From positions 3,410,001-3,474,000 of the forward strand of contig JAUCEF010000009.1 in NCBI GenBank assembly GCA_033558025.1: 64,000 nt of DNA, read 5' to 3'. The notes under the pieces are model-generated. The model searched no databases. It saw only the letters and a program-made list of their open reading frames with translations, and was not told the origin of the DNA. Origin of the DNA: Phytophthora sp. 'mugwort'. Lineage: Eukaryota > Oomycota > Peronosporomycetes > Peronosporales > Peronosporaceae. This document shows, in pieces, positions 19,788-29,696 of this stretch. Within the stretch, counting starts at the first letter, position 1, and every line of letters starts with the position of its first letter. Position numbers and translations under genes: made by a program.

Positions 19788-20606
19788 TTAAACTAGGCTG
19801 GCAGGAACACCGCTAACTGGCATCTCGACGGCCGTGTACGTCATGTGGTCCCCATCCAGCTCCTTCTGCGACTCCTGCTGGAGCTTCAGGTACTTCCAGA
19901 ACATGAACAATGCCAGCGGGTAGTGCAGCATCGCGATGATCATCAGGAAGAATGACGCCTTGAACGACGCGTCGTCCTCCTGTCGGAGCGGCTTCGACTG
20001 CATCACCCACAGCACGAACGTCAGAGCTGCCGTGAAGCACGCCACGGTCGCCAGGAAGAAGCCGCTACCGATAAACTTCTTGTTGCCCTTACAGCACGTG
20101 ATGGCGCCCACCATCGCGATGGTCGCCATCACGCCGTTCGTCATACTCATGCCGCCGAATGTCATCGTGGCTATGCCCAAAAGACCGCACGACTTGTGCA
20201 AGAACTCATCGAACTGCTCCGCGTCCATGCCGGCGGCAGTCGCTAAGACAGTGGCGTACGCCAACTGTTCAGCATCGCTCACATCGCCCGCATTGCTGTA
20301 ACCTTTGCAGATACCATCGGATGAAAACTTGGACCACACCTCGCTATTCAGCACCGACAGTTGGTCGTATGAGGACCCGAATTTATAGTAGAAGCAGTGG
20401 TCGAACGACGTGTTGTTGGTCGTCTCGCTATCGACGCAGAAGCCTATGAGGCCGGCCTTGAAGTTAGTGCTAGCCACGTCCGAAACGAGCGAAGGGTTCA
20501 CCGTCTTGTTCACGCTCCACATGGGGAGGACGAAGGCGGCGAAGTTGTAAATCGTGGCGAAGATGATCATGGAAATGGCCCCGAACGCGAACTTGTTGAA
20601 CGCCAT
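19788..20606 (-). CDS. Claudin-like tetraspan membrane protein A2
   Basis: This single-exon gene encodes 272 residues, identical to A1 for about the first 255 apart from one Glu/Gly difference near residue 252. It has the same four membrane spans, loop cysteines and sequons. The last residues (AVEMPVSGVPASLV) differ because the stop lies 44 bp outside the repeat arm. It is divergent from gene B, with 761 bp between start codons and promoters for both. The A2/B pair looks like the complete arrangement from which the left arm was copied, but direction cannot be proved from sequence alone. Confidence 0.85.
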   Translation of the reverse strand: MAFNKFAFGAISMIIFATIYNFAAFVLPMWSVNKTVNPSLVSDVASTNFKAGLIGFCVDSETTNNTSFDHCFYYKFGSSYDQLSVLNSEVWSKFSSDGICKGYSNAGDVSDAEQLAYATVLATAAGMDAEQFDEFLHKSCGLLGIATMTFGGMSMTNGVMATIAMVGAITCCKGNKKFIGSGFFLATVACFTAALTFVLWVMQSKPLRQEDDASFKASFFLMIIAMLHYPLALFMFWKYLKLQQESQKELDGDHMTYTAVEMPVSGVPASLV

Positions 20607-20659
20607 AGTGTGTGAAGGTGGTACTTTTGTTACTGGGATGTTGCTTGCAGTGGAAAAGC

Positions 20660-20675
20660 AAACTGTAAAATGAGG
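20660..20675 (-). promoter_or_regulatory. Inr/FPR core promoter of gene A2
   Basis: This is the exact mirror of 17347-17362, 54 bp upstream of the A2 start codon. Confidence 0.65.
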
Positions 20676-21312
20676 CAGTACATGCGTACACGAATAAATC
20701 TTGGCTGGCAGCTATGTCACTTCTTGCACTCTTGCCACTGAACACTGTCAAGAGCTTTCGATACAAGAGAATCCAGGCCAGGCTAACGCAATCATTCATC
20801 ACCGCAGGATGGTAGTAAGCACGCTTATTGCCGGCTGTTCTCGATCCGAGCGGAGGCTGTATTAGGCGAGTGGTAACCATGTAGATGTGGGTAAATCTTA
20901 GTCGTAAGCAAAAGCGACTAAGACGACGTACGCGAGCGAGCTATGGAGATAACGAGTAACTTCCAGGAATTGATGATGTTTTCGTTTGTGCGTCGCTGGT
21001 GGCTCAATGTCGAAGAGCTCACCGTAAACGAAGCCTCAAACCTAGATCATAGCATGGTCATTTTAGTGGTTATGACGACAGTGCAAATTGGAGTCAATAT
21101 GTTCCTGTTTGTTCACACAACGCCAGAGCGGCTGCTTCAGCACGAAAATTCATGTACAGCTCGATTACGCTGTGATTGGATCGTTATTTCCTTTGTAATC
21201 ACTGCAAGTGCTGCAACTGAGTCTGCAGCCAAGACAGCATCGCTTACCAAGTCGGCGCGGTTCCCCGTCCTACCGACTACAGAACCGTGCACGAACTGCT
21301 GAATACGCAGTA

Positions 21313-21328
21313 GTTCATTCCCAAATTC
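21313..21328 (+). promoter_or_regulatory. Inr/FPR-like core promoter of gene B
   Basis: GTTCATTCCCAAATTC matches the oomycete Inr/FPR consensus at about 13 of 16 positions and lies 40 bp upstream of the ATG at 21368. Confidence 0.55.
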
Positions 21329-21367
21329 TCGGCACACAAACCAGACAAACCAAAATAATACAAACTC

Positions 21368-22132
21368 ATGGCGATCTCGAAACACGGATACGGCGCCATC
21401 GCCATGATCACCTTCGCCACGCTCTATAACGCCGTCGCCATGATCCTACCCATGTGGACCGCGAACACCACCGTCAACGCTGCGCTTACTAGCGAGATCG
21501 CCAGCACCAACTTCAAGGCTGGACTCATGAGTTTCTGCATCGACAGCGAGCTCCACAACTCCAGTTCGACCACAATCGATCACTGCTTCTACTACAAGTT
21601 CGGATCTGGCTACGAAGACCTCAACACTATCAACGAGACGGTGTGGGCCAAGTACTCGGAATACGCCACATGCGAGGGCTACAGCAAGGCCGGAGACGTG
21701 AGCGACACCGAGCGACTCGTGTACGCGACGGTGCTGGCCAGGGCTGCTGGCATGGACGCAACGCAGTTCGATGAGTTCCTGGACAAGTCGTGTGGCATGC
21801 TCGGAATGGGCACCATGACGTTCGGTGGCATGAGTATGACGAATGGTCTGATGGCCATCATCGCCATGGCGGGCGCCATCACGTGCCGCAAGGACGACAA
21901 AAAATGGGTTGGCGGCGGCTTCTTCATGGCTGGCGTGGCGGCCTTCACAGCTATGCTGACGTTCGTGCTGTGGACCGTGCAGGCAGGTCCGTTAGGCGAG
22001 AAGGACGACTCGTCACTGAAGACGGCGTTCTTCCTGATGATCATTGCGATGCTGCACTACATGCTGGCAATGTTCATGTTCTGGAAGCACTTGCAGTTGG
22101 ACTCGTGGAAGCAGGGAGGTTCAGTAGCCTAG
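21368..22132 (+). CDS. Claudin-like tetraspan membrane protein B
   Basis: This single-exon gene encodes 254 residues and is a clear paralogue of A1/A2, sharing the ASTNFKAGL, CFYYKFGS, MTFGGMSMTNG and HCY-flanking membrane blocks. Four hydrophobic segments occupy about residues 8-30, 150-172, 180-203 and 217-240. The loop after span 1 has LPMWT, AGLMSFC and TIDHCFYY, again in W-GL-C-C order, plus NTT and NSS sequons. The tail is short. It is the only full-length B copy in the window; its first 105 codons are duplicated at 16340-16654. Function is unknown: cell-surface or vesicle tetraspan is the likeliest class. Confidence 0.85.
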   Translation: MAISKHGYGAIAMITFATLYNAVAMILPMWTANTTVNAALTSEIASTNFKAGLMSFCIDSELHNSSSTTIDHCFYYKFGSGYEDLNTINETVWAKYSEYATCEGYSKAGDVSDTERLVYATVLARAAGMDATQFDEFLDKSCGMLGMGTMTFGGMSMTNGLMAIIAMAGAITCRKDDKKWVGGGFFMAGVAAFTAMLTFVLWTVQAGPLGEKDDSSLKTAFFLMIIAMLHYMLAMFMFWKHLQLDSWKQGGSVA

Positions 22133-22402
22133 AAGCACAAAAATGCAGCAGACAGTGTAGGGCAATCAACGAGCAATGCATGCAACAACTTTTTAATCGA
22201 ATACACGTCGGTTTGCACTACTTACACTCATAGTTTATTTACGCTGATACCAGACGTCGACGATCTGCTGGTACACAGGCGTTCCAAGACCTGATCCCAC
22301 AAAAACATTGTCGTGGTGGCCGATCGCGGTCTCTCGCTAGCGGAGTAAAAGTCCACGAATGGTTTCGGTATACTCGTGGCCGCTAGTACACCAGTCACCG
22401 AA

Positions 22403-25400
22403 CTACGCTGCCTCAGACCCAGCGTCGGCAACGCGTGGCTCGATCTTCAGTGAGCGCGCAAAGCAAGCTTCGGCGTCCATGAACGGAATTGTTGAGCAGA
22501 TGTGTTCCTGTAGGAAACAAAAAGAATACAGAGCTATGAGCCACCAGAGCATACTAGCAAGCAGAGCAGATTGCACTTACCAAAACACGCTTGTCAGTCG
22601 GCAACAAGTACGGCGTCTTCTGGAAAGACAATATCCTTTGGATAAGAAAGCCAATGGAGCGAATTTTCTTGAAGTTGATCAGGTCTCCCTCCACGCGGTC
22701 TGGGTACTCCTGGAGTGCGATCACGTTTTGAATGACAACACCCATGTACGGGATCAGCGGTGGAGTTGCTTCCTTCGTGAACTTGTTGAGTGGCCGAGCA
22801 CCCTTCTCCGTGAGCAGGACCAGCTCTTGCCATAAGTCCCGCGCTTGTGGTGGAAGTCGGCCCCATGTTTTCTTTAAACGGAAGATTGATGAATCGTTCG
22901 CTGCATTCATGACCGCCATGAATCCATCGAGATTTTGCAGAGGTGAGAGCAGAACGCCAGCAACGCGAATGAAATACGCGAGGATCTCTGCACGCTGGTC
23001 TACGTCGCCTCGCATCAAAATCTGGCTAACCACCCAAATGGAAATGTGGTTATGGAGCAGCCGGAGCCGCTGGTATCCTGGCGTCTTCTCGGCGTTGCGC
23101 TTAGATGCCAGTACCTCGGACACTGGGCGCACAGAACGAGCGTTAGTTATTATCATCGACGTATTACGAAAGATACTCCAATCAAAAGAGTACCTTTAAT
23201 CTTGCTGAAAAGATAATGCTGCATCAGAGTGATCTGCTGTGCGATGATGCTAGGGTCCAAATCCAAAATCCTGCATCAAGTGATAATAGTTAGCCTAAGG
23301 GACGACGCAGTCCAAGCTGCAACAGTTCGCACGTACCAAAGTCTAGCCATCCGTTGTTCCGATGGATACGCACGCCCCACATTCACGCCTCTGGGTTGCC
23401 AAGGCGTGATAGTTGTTGAACGTCCCTCCGACAGAGTCTCGAGGGTCTCTTCCGGTTTCACCACGAACGATTTCTTTGCCTCACCCGTCCTCCACACACC
23501 AGCAAGAGACATTCGGCGTCGCATTGCTTCCGTGATAATTTCCATACCCGTCGCAGCGCCGAATAAGTCGTCATCCAAAAACTCAAGGTTCGGGTTTGCT
23601 TGCTTAGCTGTGCAAATAAACTGCTTCAGTGACGTGTAGTCCCCCTCACAGAACGACAGCACCTGGAATTCCTGCACGCGGTTTGACTGACAAGCATCTG
23701 CAAATTCAGGCAACAACGACAAGCTGATCCATTGCGCACACTGTGGGTCTTCCTCCGCCAACTCATCCTCAACAGGGACAACCTCCGTGTACAATTCAGC
23801 GACGTAGTTGCATACGTCCATATCGCACTCCACGCTGTGCTTCAAAATCTCCACCAGCTTATTCAGAGCGCTCAGCACCATCCGTCGCACATAGAGACCA
23901 GCTTCTGTCCCCACCGAATGCTGCTTCCACAGATTCCGCAGAATATCGACCATTTCACCAAAGTTGTCTTTATCTCCATTGGACGCATATCCACAGGACC
24001 AAATGAGCGCACTTAACTCCTCCAAACGATAGTTCTCGAAGCGCAACAAAAGGCCAGCAATAGCGTCGAAAGTCCCTGCAATAATTTCCTCTACTCCATC
24101 GTTCTCTTCCGTCACAAGATCTTTAATGCTCAAACTCTTCCCGGAAAGATCCTTGCGCCCTGTCAACGACATGGGGATGTCAGCCTGTTCCACGTCGTCC
24201 ATATCTTCATCATCTGAGTCATCATCGTCGTTGTCGTCCATTTCGTTGTAATCATCGGTCAAAGTTACGCAGTCGTCACTCGGCAAGTTGTCATTTGAAA
24301 GTGCGAGTGATGAACGACTAGCTTCCGCCATAGACACTGCGGATTGGCCATATAAATCGCGTCTTTCCGCATTGGCGTCGTCACCCATTTTTGCCAGAAG
24401 GCACGCGAACAACTCGTCACAGCCGTACAGAGCCGCATAGTGCAAGGGCGTCCGGTAAACCTCGCAGACTGCTGACATATCTGCACCACTATGGACAAGA
24501 TAGTTCATTGTTGAAATGACAGAGGAGTTGTCCACGTGAATACTGCTGCGCAAATCAACCGTAGTCTTCGGGTGGTGATGCTGATGTTCATTGTAATGGT
24601 TATCGCCCATTGGGGATGGCACCGACGGTGATAAAGCAGCGATCTTTTCCAATGCCATCCCGTGATCTTTAGCGACAGCGATCATTAGCGGTGTCAACCC
24701 TTCACTTGTGCGAACATCAACACCACAGCCCTTCTCTACGAGCAGCTGGCATACACGCTGACTTGCGCTAGCTGCCGCAAAATGTAGTGGTGTCTCGCCG
24801 TGCAGCGTGCGAATATCAACTTGAGCGCCATAATCGAGCAATCCTTCCACAACATTTGCGCGGCCGCTCTTAGCAGCGAGCGCAAGTGCACTCATGCCAC
24901 GCTGCCAGTTCCGGGCATTGAGGTCAATATTATTATCGGCTTCCATTATCGCATCGATTGCGCCAAGGTAGCCTCTTTCTGCCAGCAGCATGACTGGGGT
25001 ATTGCCATAAATGTCGACAGTGTCAACAGGGGCTCCATGGGCGAACAGCTTCTTAACGACTAATACGGCCTTGTCTGAGTCGCTTAACGTAGACGATGTC
25101 CCATTAGCAGTTTTTGCCATGTCGCTAGACGCACTTATCGTCGCAGGCATCATACAGGGGGATCCAACCATATGCAATGCGCTGCGTCCACATTCACCGA
25201 TAGTCTTCACCTTCGCGCCGTGCTGAAGCATGTACGAAACAACATTAAAGTGAAGCGCACTAACTGCAACATGGAGCGGTGTGTTGCTTCCACACTCGTG
25301 GGCAACATAATTCACATCAGCACCGTTTGCCAACAACATTTGCACACTAAATACATCGCCACGCTGACATGCGTGCATCAACGCCACGTTCCACAGCGCC

Positions 25401-27692
25401 TTGTTCGAAGTCAGAATCTTGAAGTAACTACTTCCCGGAATGAACGCTAGTCGATGGGGAGACGCTGATTCGAGGAGTAAAATCATGATATCTTGGAACG
25501 GCCATAACACCACATTCTGACCATTCACGGTCACCAAGACATATCCCCGCGTTATGATATTACCTACAGCAGAATAACCATGGGGAGAAATATGCTCCAC
25601 AACGGCTCCATAGCGGTACGTCGACTCCACCTCAAATTCCAATACACGTCGCCAGTCACCATCAATCGATAGTGTAATCTGGTCCTTGAAAATATCCTCC
25701 AAGACAGCTGGGATGCTCACATTGCTGATGAAGTCTACTGCATGCGTCAAAATATTCAATGATGTTTCATCATCAGGAGACCTGCCGACTGCCCAGGATC
25801 CGTTCAGCTCTGTCAACAAGGTTTTAAGTGAGATGAGATTTTCCAGTCCACTGTTCGATAACACGTAAGTGAAAATAGGGATGATATCATCAGTCACAAG
25901 TGGCTCCAGCTCAACGATTGTATCGTGCTCTTCAGCGTAAGTTGACTGGATCTTTTTTATCGTACTCGTGAGCACATCATACTTGGCTGCAGGTAGCTGG
26001 ACTTGAGCAATTTGCGCAAGAATTCGGGACGCCTTCCGCCACTCCTTCCACGATATCTGGTGCACAGGAATGTTGAAGTACATCTGATCTTTTCCTTGCA
26101 GCCATCTTACCTTGCGGTTAATTGACGACTCTTCTTCATGGTACACACGACGCAAGAATGTGTTAATTTTACCTTGCAATGGCACGAAAAGTACTTCTTC
26201 CACATGACGAGAAACCGCAGAACGTAAGATATCAAGCGAGATCGGCAGCACGTCCTGCTTCTTTCCCGCAGTCTTGATCGCACCATTAGCATCGTCATTT
26301 CCTGGATCCTTGAGAGCTGCCAGAATGCGAGCGCCGTGATCTCTTACAATGGATCCTGTCAACCTTGCGTGGAACTCGCGGAACTGGCGAAGAGCGCCGG
26401 AGCTTCGGGATTCGAATGCGCCAACAAAACTCTTAAACTTGGCCGCCTCAGGGGACTTGCTTGTGTGGAGCACTCGCCGCAGCTCAGCTACGATACGAAT
26501 GCTCCGAGCGTCGATCGTGCTGGTGCGAATTCGATTCCCCTTTAAACCGTCCGATGGCTGTAGTAGACTGCTGGCGGCTGCCGTGCCAAGCAGACCAGCC
26601 GACGGAGGTATCGTGCTGCTACCACCGCCTGATAAACTCTGCAGCAGACAGACCCATGCGCTCGCGTCGTCGTCGTTGGATCCGGAACATACAAAAGAGA
26701 AGTCCTCGCCTGCTACTTCGAAGCAAAATGGTCGCTTCGTCTCGTCCGGTTCCAAAAAGCGCACTGACAGCATTCCGTCCTGTAGGTGCATCTCTCCACG
26801 CAACTTGCCAAAATTACTACCTTTGTAGTACTGCAGCGAAGCCCAGTATTCGCCTGTCGCAAGATTCGTCCGCTTGATCAGCACGAAATACCGCCGCTTC
26901 CATGTTTTCCTGTAGCAACCCCCACCACAAAAGCCGTTAATTCAGCCCTCGCAATATAAAGCACCCGCTTGTGAGCACATACATGACGTTCGCCTGCTTG
27001 TAGAGCCAGCCGCTGCGCACCAGCTCGCGTTCGATACGTACCGACGAGGAGCTTCTCCTCGACCCCAGCGAGTTGCTGCTTGAGTAACTCGACGACAGCT
27101 CTGTGCTCCTCGCGGACATTCTCAGCAGCGTCTCCTGGTCGGGCACTCGAACTGTCCTGCCAATGGGAACTCCTCTTCTAGCCGATACTCTCCACGAGAA
27201 CTTTTTACTGCCCATGTGTCTGTGCGCTCGCAGCGCATCTTCAGCCGTCTGCAACACCGGCACGAAGTCGTCCTCCTCGGCGTCGTATTCTCCCACGACG
27301 ACCTTGGCTTCAGCTCCGTCCTCGTCGTCGCTGTTAACTTGGACTTCTGCCTGGTCTGCTCCATCTAGCCGGAAGCCACTGCTGTCTCGGGCCGCCTCCA
27401 GCACGGGGATATCTACGTCCGATACCCCGCGGCGTCTCGGGACGTCGGGCGGCGGGTTGTGGCGCCGCGGGGGAGCGTTGGTAGCTCCCTGTCCCCTCAG
27501 AGGCGGTAGCGGCGGGGGCGAGGTCCGCTTGGCGACCTTCTGCAGTTGCACGGGGGTCGCCACCTCGTCCATGAGGAAGGTGCTGAAGCTCAACTGACCG
27601 CCGCGGCCCGAATCCGTGGCGGGGGATGCGTCCATGCCTCGCTTCAGTACGTCGGAGGCCACTCTATGAATGTCCAGAGCGCCGCGGTTCAT
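22403..27692 (-). CDS. PH-PDZ-ankyrin-RasGEF multidomain protein
   Basis: This is a predicted Ras-family exchange factor of 1668 residues. Exons are 27692-26983, 26909-23337, 23270-23194, 23122-22581 and 22507-22403, all GT/AG and in phase. The order is: a low-complexity Pro/Ser N-terminus; a PH domain at about 226-335 (SGWLYKQANVM joined over intron 1 to KTWKRRYFVLIKR); a helical region; a PDZ-like domain at about 665-740 (AVVEHISPHGYSAVGN...GYVLVTVNGQ); and about ten ankyrin repeats at 735-1096 (e.g. NTPLHVAVSALHFNVVSYML). An acidic tract, a possible REM/RasGEF-N region at about 1176-1306 and a CDC25-type RasGEF domain from about 1430 follow (LDLDPSIIAQQITLMQHYLFSKI, RLLHNHISIWVV). The tail ends at EHICSTIPFMDAE and KIEPRV. 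The ATG at 27692 is the first in frame; an upstream exon cannot be excluded. It shares a 2-kb upstream region with the kinase gene. Confidence 0.85.
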
Positions 27693-29696
27693 GTCCTGGA
27701 CGGCGCTGAGGCCGTCGACAGTGGGTTTGATGCCGCCACTTGGGTTTTTAAGGTGTGCAACCTGGGTTAAATTGTTGTTTCTCCTCACTCTCACACAAGA
27801 CGCACGCGAATCTGGTACAGTGAGAGACAGCGAGAGGTTGCAGCACGGCGATATATACACGGATCGAGGCAGACGCCTACAACCCCAGACACGAAGCGTA
27901 CAAGCAGCAAGAAGACACACTTAGTGCGGAGTCCGCTTCCTTCTTAAGTTTCGGCGCGTCGGGGGTGCAAGCCACAGTGCGAAGGTCGCGCGAAGGTAAT
28001 GAGAAGGTCGCATCAACAGAACCCGACCCCTACTAAGACGAGGCAAAACATGGTGAAATGTAATTTATAGCGTCTGTATACATGTATACCATCCATACTG
28101 GTAACGTTAGCCTGGGACATGCTGTGCACGTGCATGAAGCTGCAGCTGCGAAGTCGCTAGTAGCGGGCGACGGATGAAGGGGCTTCGATCCAAAGTTGCA
28201 ACACCAACACCAGCTCCGTGGTGACGAGTCTGCTTAACACCGGCAACGTGCAGACGACGACCGCCCTGCTTACGCCTCTGCTGCAGGGCTGCACGTGTCG
28301 ACATCACAGCCGCTCGCCCTGTCCTTGGTCGCAGAGTTCCCACGACGACGCGAAACTGCATCGTGAGGCTGTGGATCGGCAGCTGCAACGGCAAAGCAGC
28401 GGAACTGACAACGGAAACGCGAACGCAACAATCAACTTTTATGACCGCATTAGGCGGGTGTCATGCCAGCTACAACCATGTATTTACGACTGCAGATTCG
28501 GACTCTGCAGTGTTAATCCTGCTGCCTCGTGTTTCAACGATACGGCTACGCTTGAACCAATGCACTTCGGTGGATCGACTACCTTCCGATCTTGTGTCGA
28601 CGTTCACCTTGTGATCCATTAAGCGATGAGAGCCCCGAAGACCGATTGGTTCCTGTAGTCCAATATCACAAAGGTTAAGTCAGTATAGCTAATGTCTCCG
28701 TGGCTCCTCCAGCTTTAATCACTTACTTTTGCCTCTTCAATCCGCGATCGTTATGATCTAGAAAGCTGTCGTCTTCATTGCTGCCGCACTGCTGAGCAAC
28801 CGGTGAAAAACAAAGTTTCTACCTCAGCGACTTCACGGCCCCAGACACGACGCGACGCGGTGGAGGTTGCAACACAATTAACACTTGTCCACGCTTGTCA
28901 AGGCCTACGAACCGCTCGTACTGCAAAACCTTGCACCCTTTCTGGCCCTGGGGATCTCACGTTCACGCCCCAGCACGACCACTGAAACGTGACTAGATTT
29001 GCAAATGTAGGCCAGAGCACGTCAACGCTTGGTCGTCGGACTGTGTCGACCTCGTTGTCTATTGCAGTCTGATGGTAGTAGAGATTGACACGTCGGTCAT
29101 TGTCCAAGTGTCAACAAGCCCCTGTTAGCGATCATGTACGGCTGTGCGGCGGACTGCAAAGAGTTCACAGTCACCACCATCGGGTGTCGATGACAAGTAC
29201 AGCACCGTCTTAGACTCGCTTCTGCTTCGCTTCAAGTCTATGGCAAATGAAACGGTAGAATTGGATTTTTACTTCATCATCGTCGACGTCAGCGCTCTGT
29301 ACGATACTTTCACGCTTTATCTCGAGCATCAGCGACAGTTGCTGTCAGTAATCCATTGACTCGAAGCTCAAAGCTCAACTTGGGCGCCACGTGCAATGAG
29401 ACGGTGTAGCTTAGCCTTAGAACCCCTCCCCTGTGAGTGAGTACAGGTACGATACTACTCAGAGCCTTGCACTCGTTATTATTAAAGACTGGCTTGGCAG
29501 TTTTCGGGGTCTTGTGGTCTAAGGATAGTACGCTGCACTTTGGGGGGACTGCGTGGGTCTGCTCCTGGTGGCTGGACTTAGCGTCGACCGCGCGGGGACT
29601 GAAGTGATCGAGGTCTTTCGCTGCGACTTTCGTGTCTTCCTCGTTTACGTAGTTTAACTCAAGTGCTGGAGACGTTAAGCACTCGTAGACGAGGCC
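27693..29696. other. 2-kb divergent intergenic region
   Basis: This region lies between the RasGEF (-) and kinase (+) start codons. No ORF here shows recognisable motifs; ORFs of up to 134 codons near 28218-28622 are low-complexity and overlap each other on both strands. An unrecognised 5' exon of the RasGEF gene could lie at about 27770, where an AACCCAG acceptor-like site precedes in-frame codons. Confidence 0.5.

Larger units (their letters stand above)
19832..21682. repeat. Right arm of 1851-bp inverted repeat
   Basis: This is the reverse complement of 16340-18190 with about two mismatches. It contains most of A2 (-), the shared intergenic region and the first 315 bp of gene B (+). An ORF of 119 codons in the intergenic part (20943-21302, mirrored at 16720-17079) is open in both copies only because the copies are identical. 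Confidence 0.95.

Noticed and set aside
27693..27920. Extension of the RasGEF gene to 27920
   Set aside because: The codon there is GTG; the first in-frame ATG is at 27692. An upstream exon remains possible.
28218..28622. 134-codon ORF between the RasGEF and kinase genes
   Set aside because: Low-complexity translation, competing ORFs on the other strand, no motif and no splice partner.
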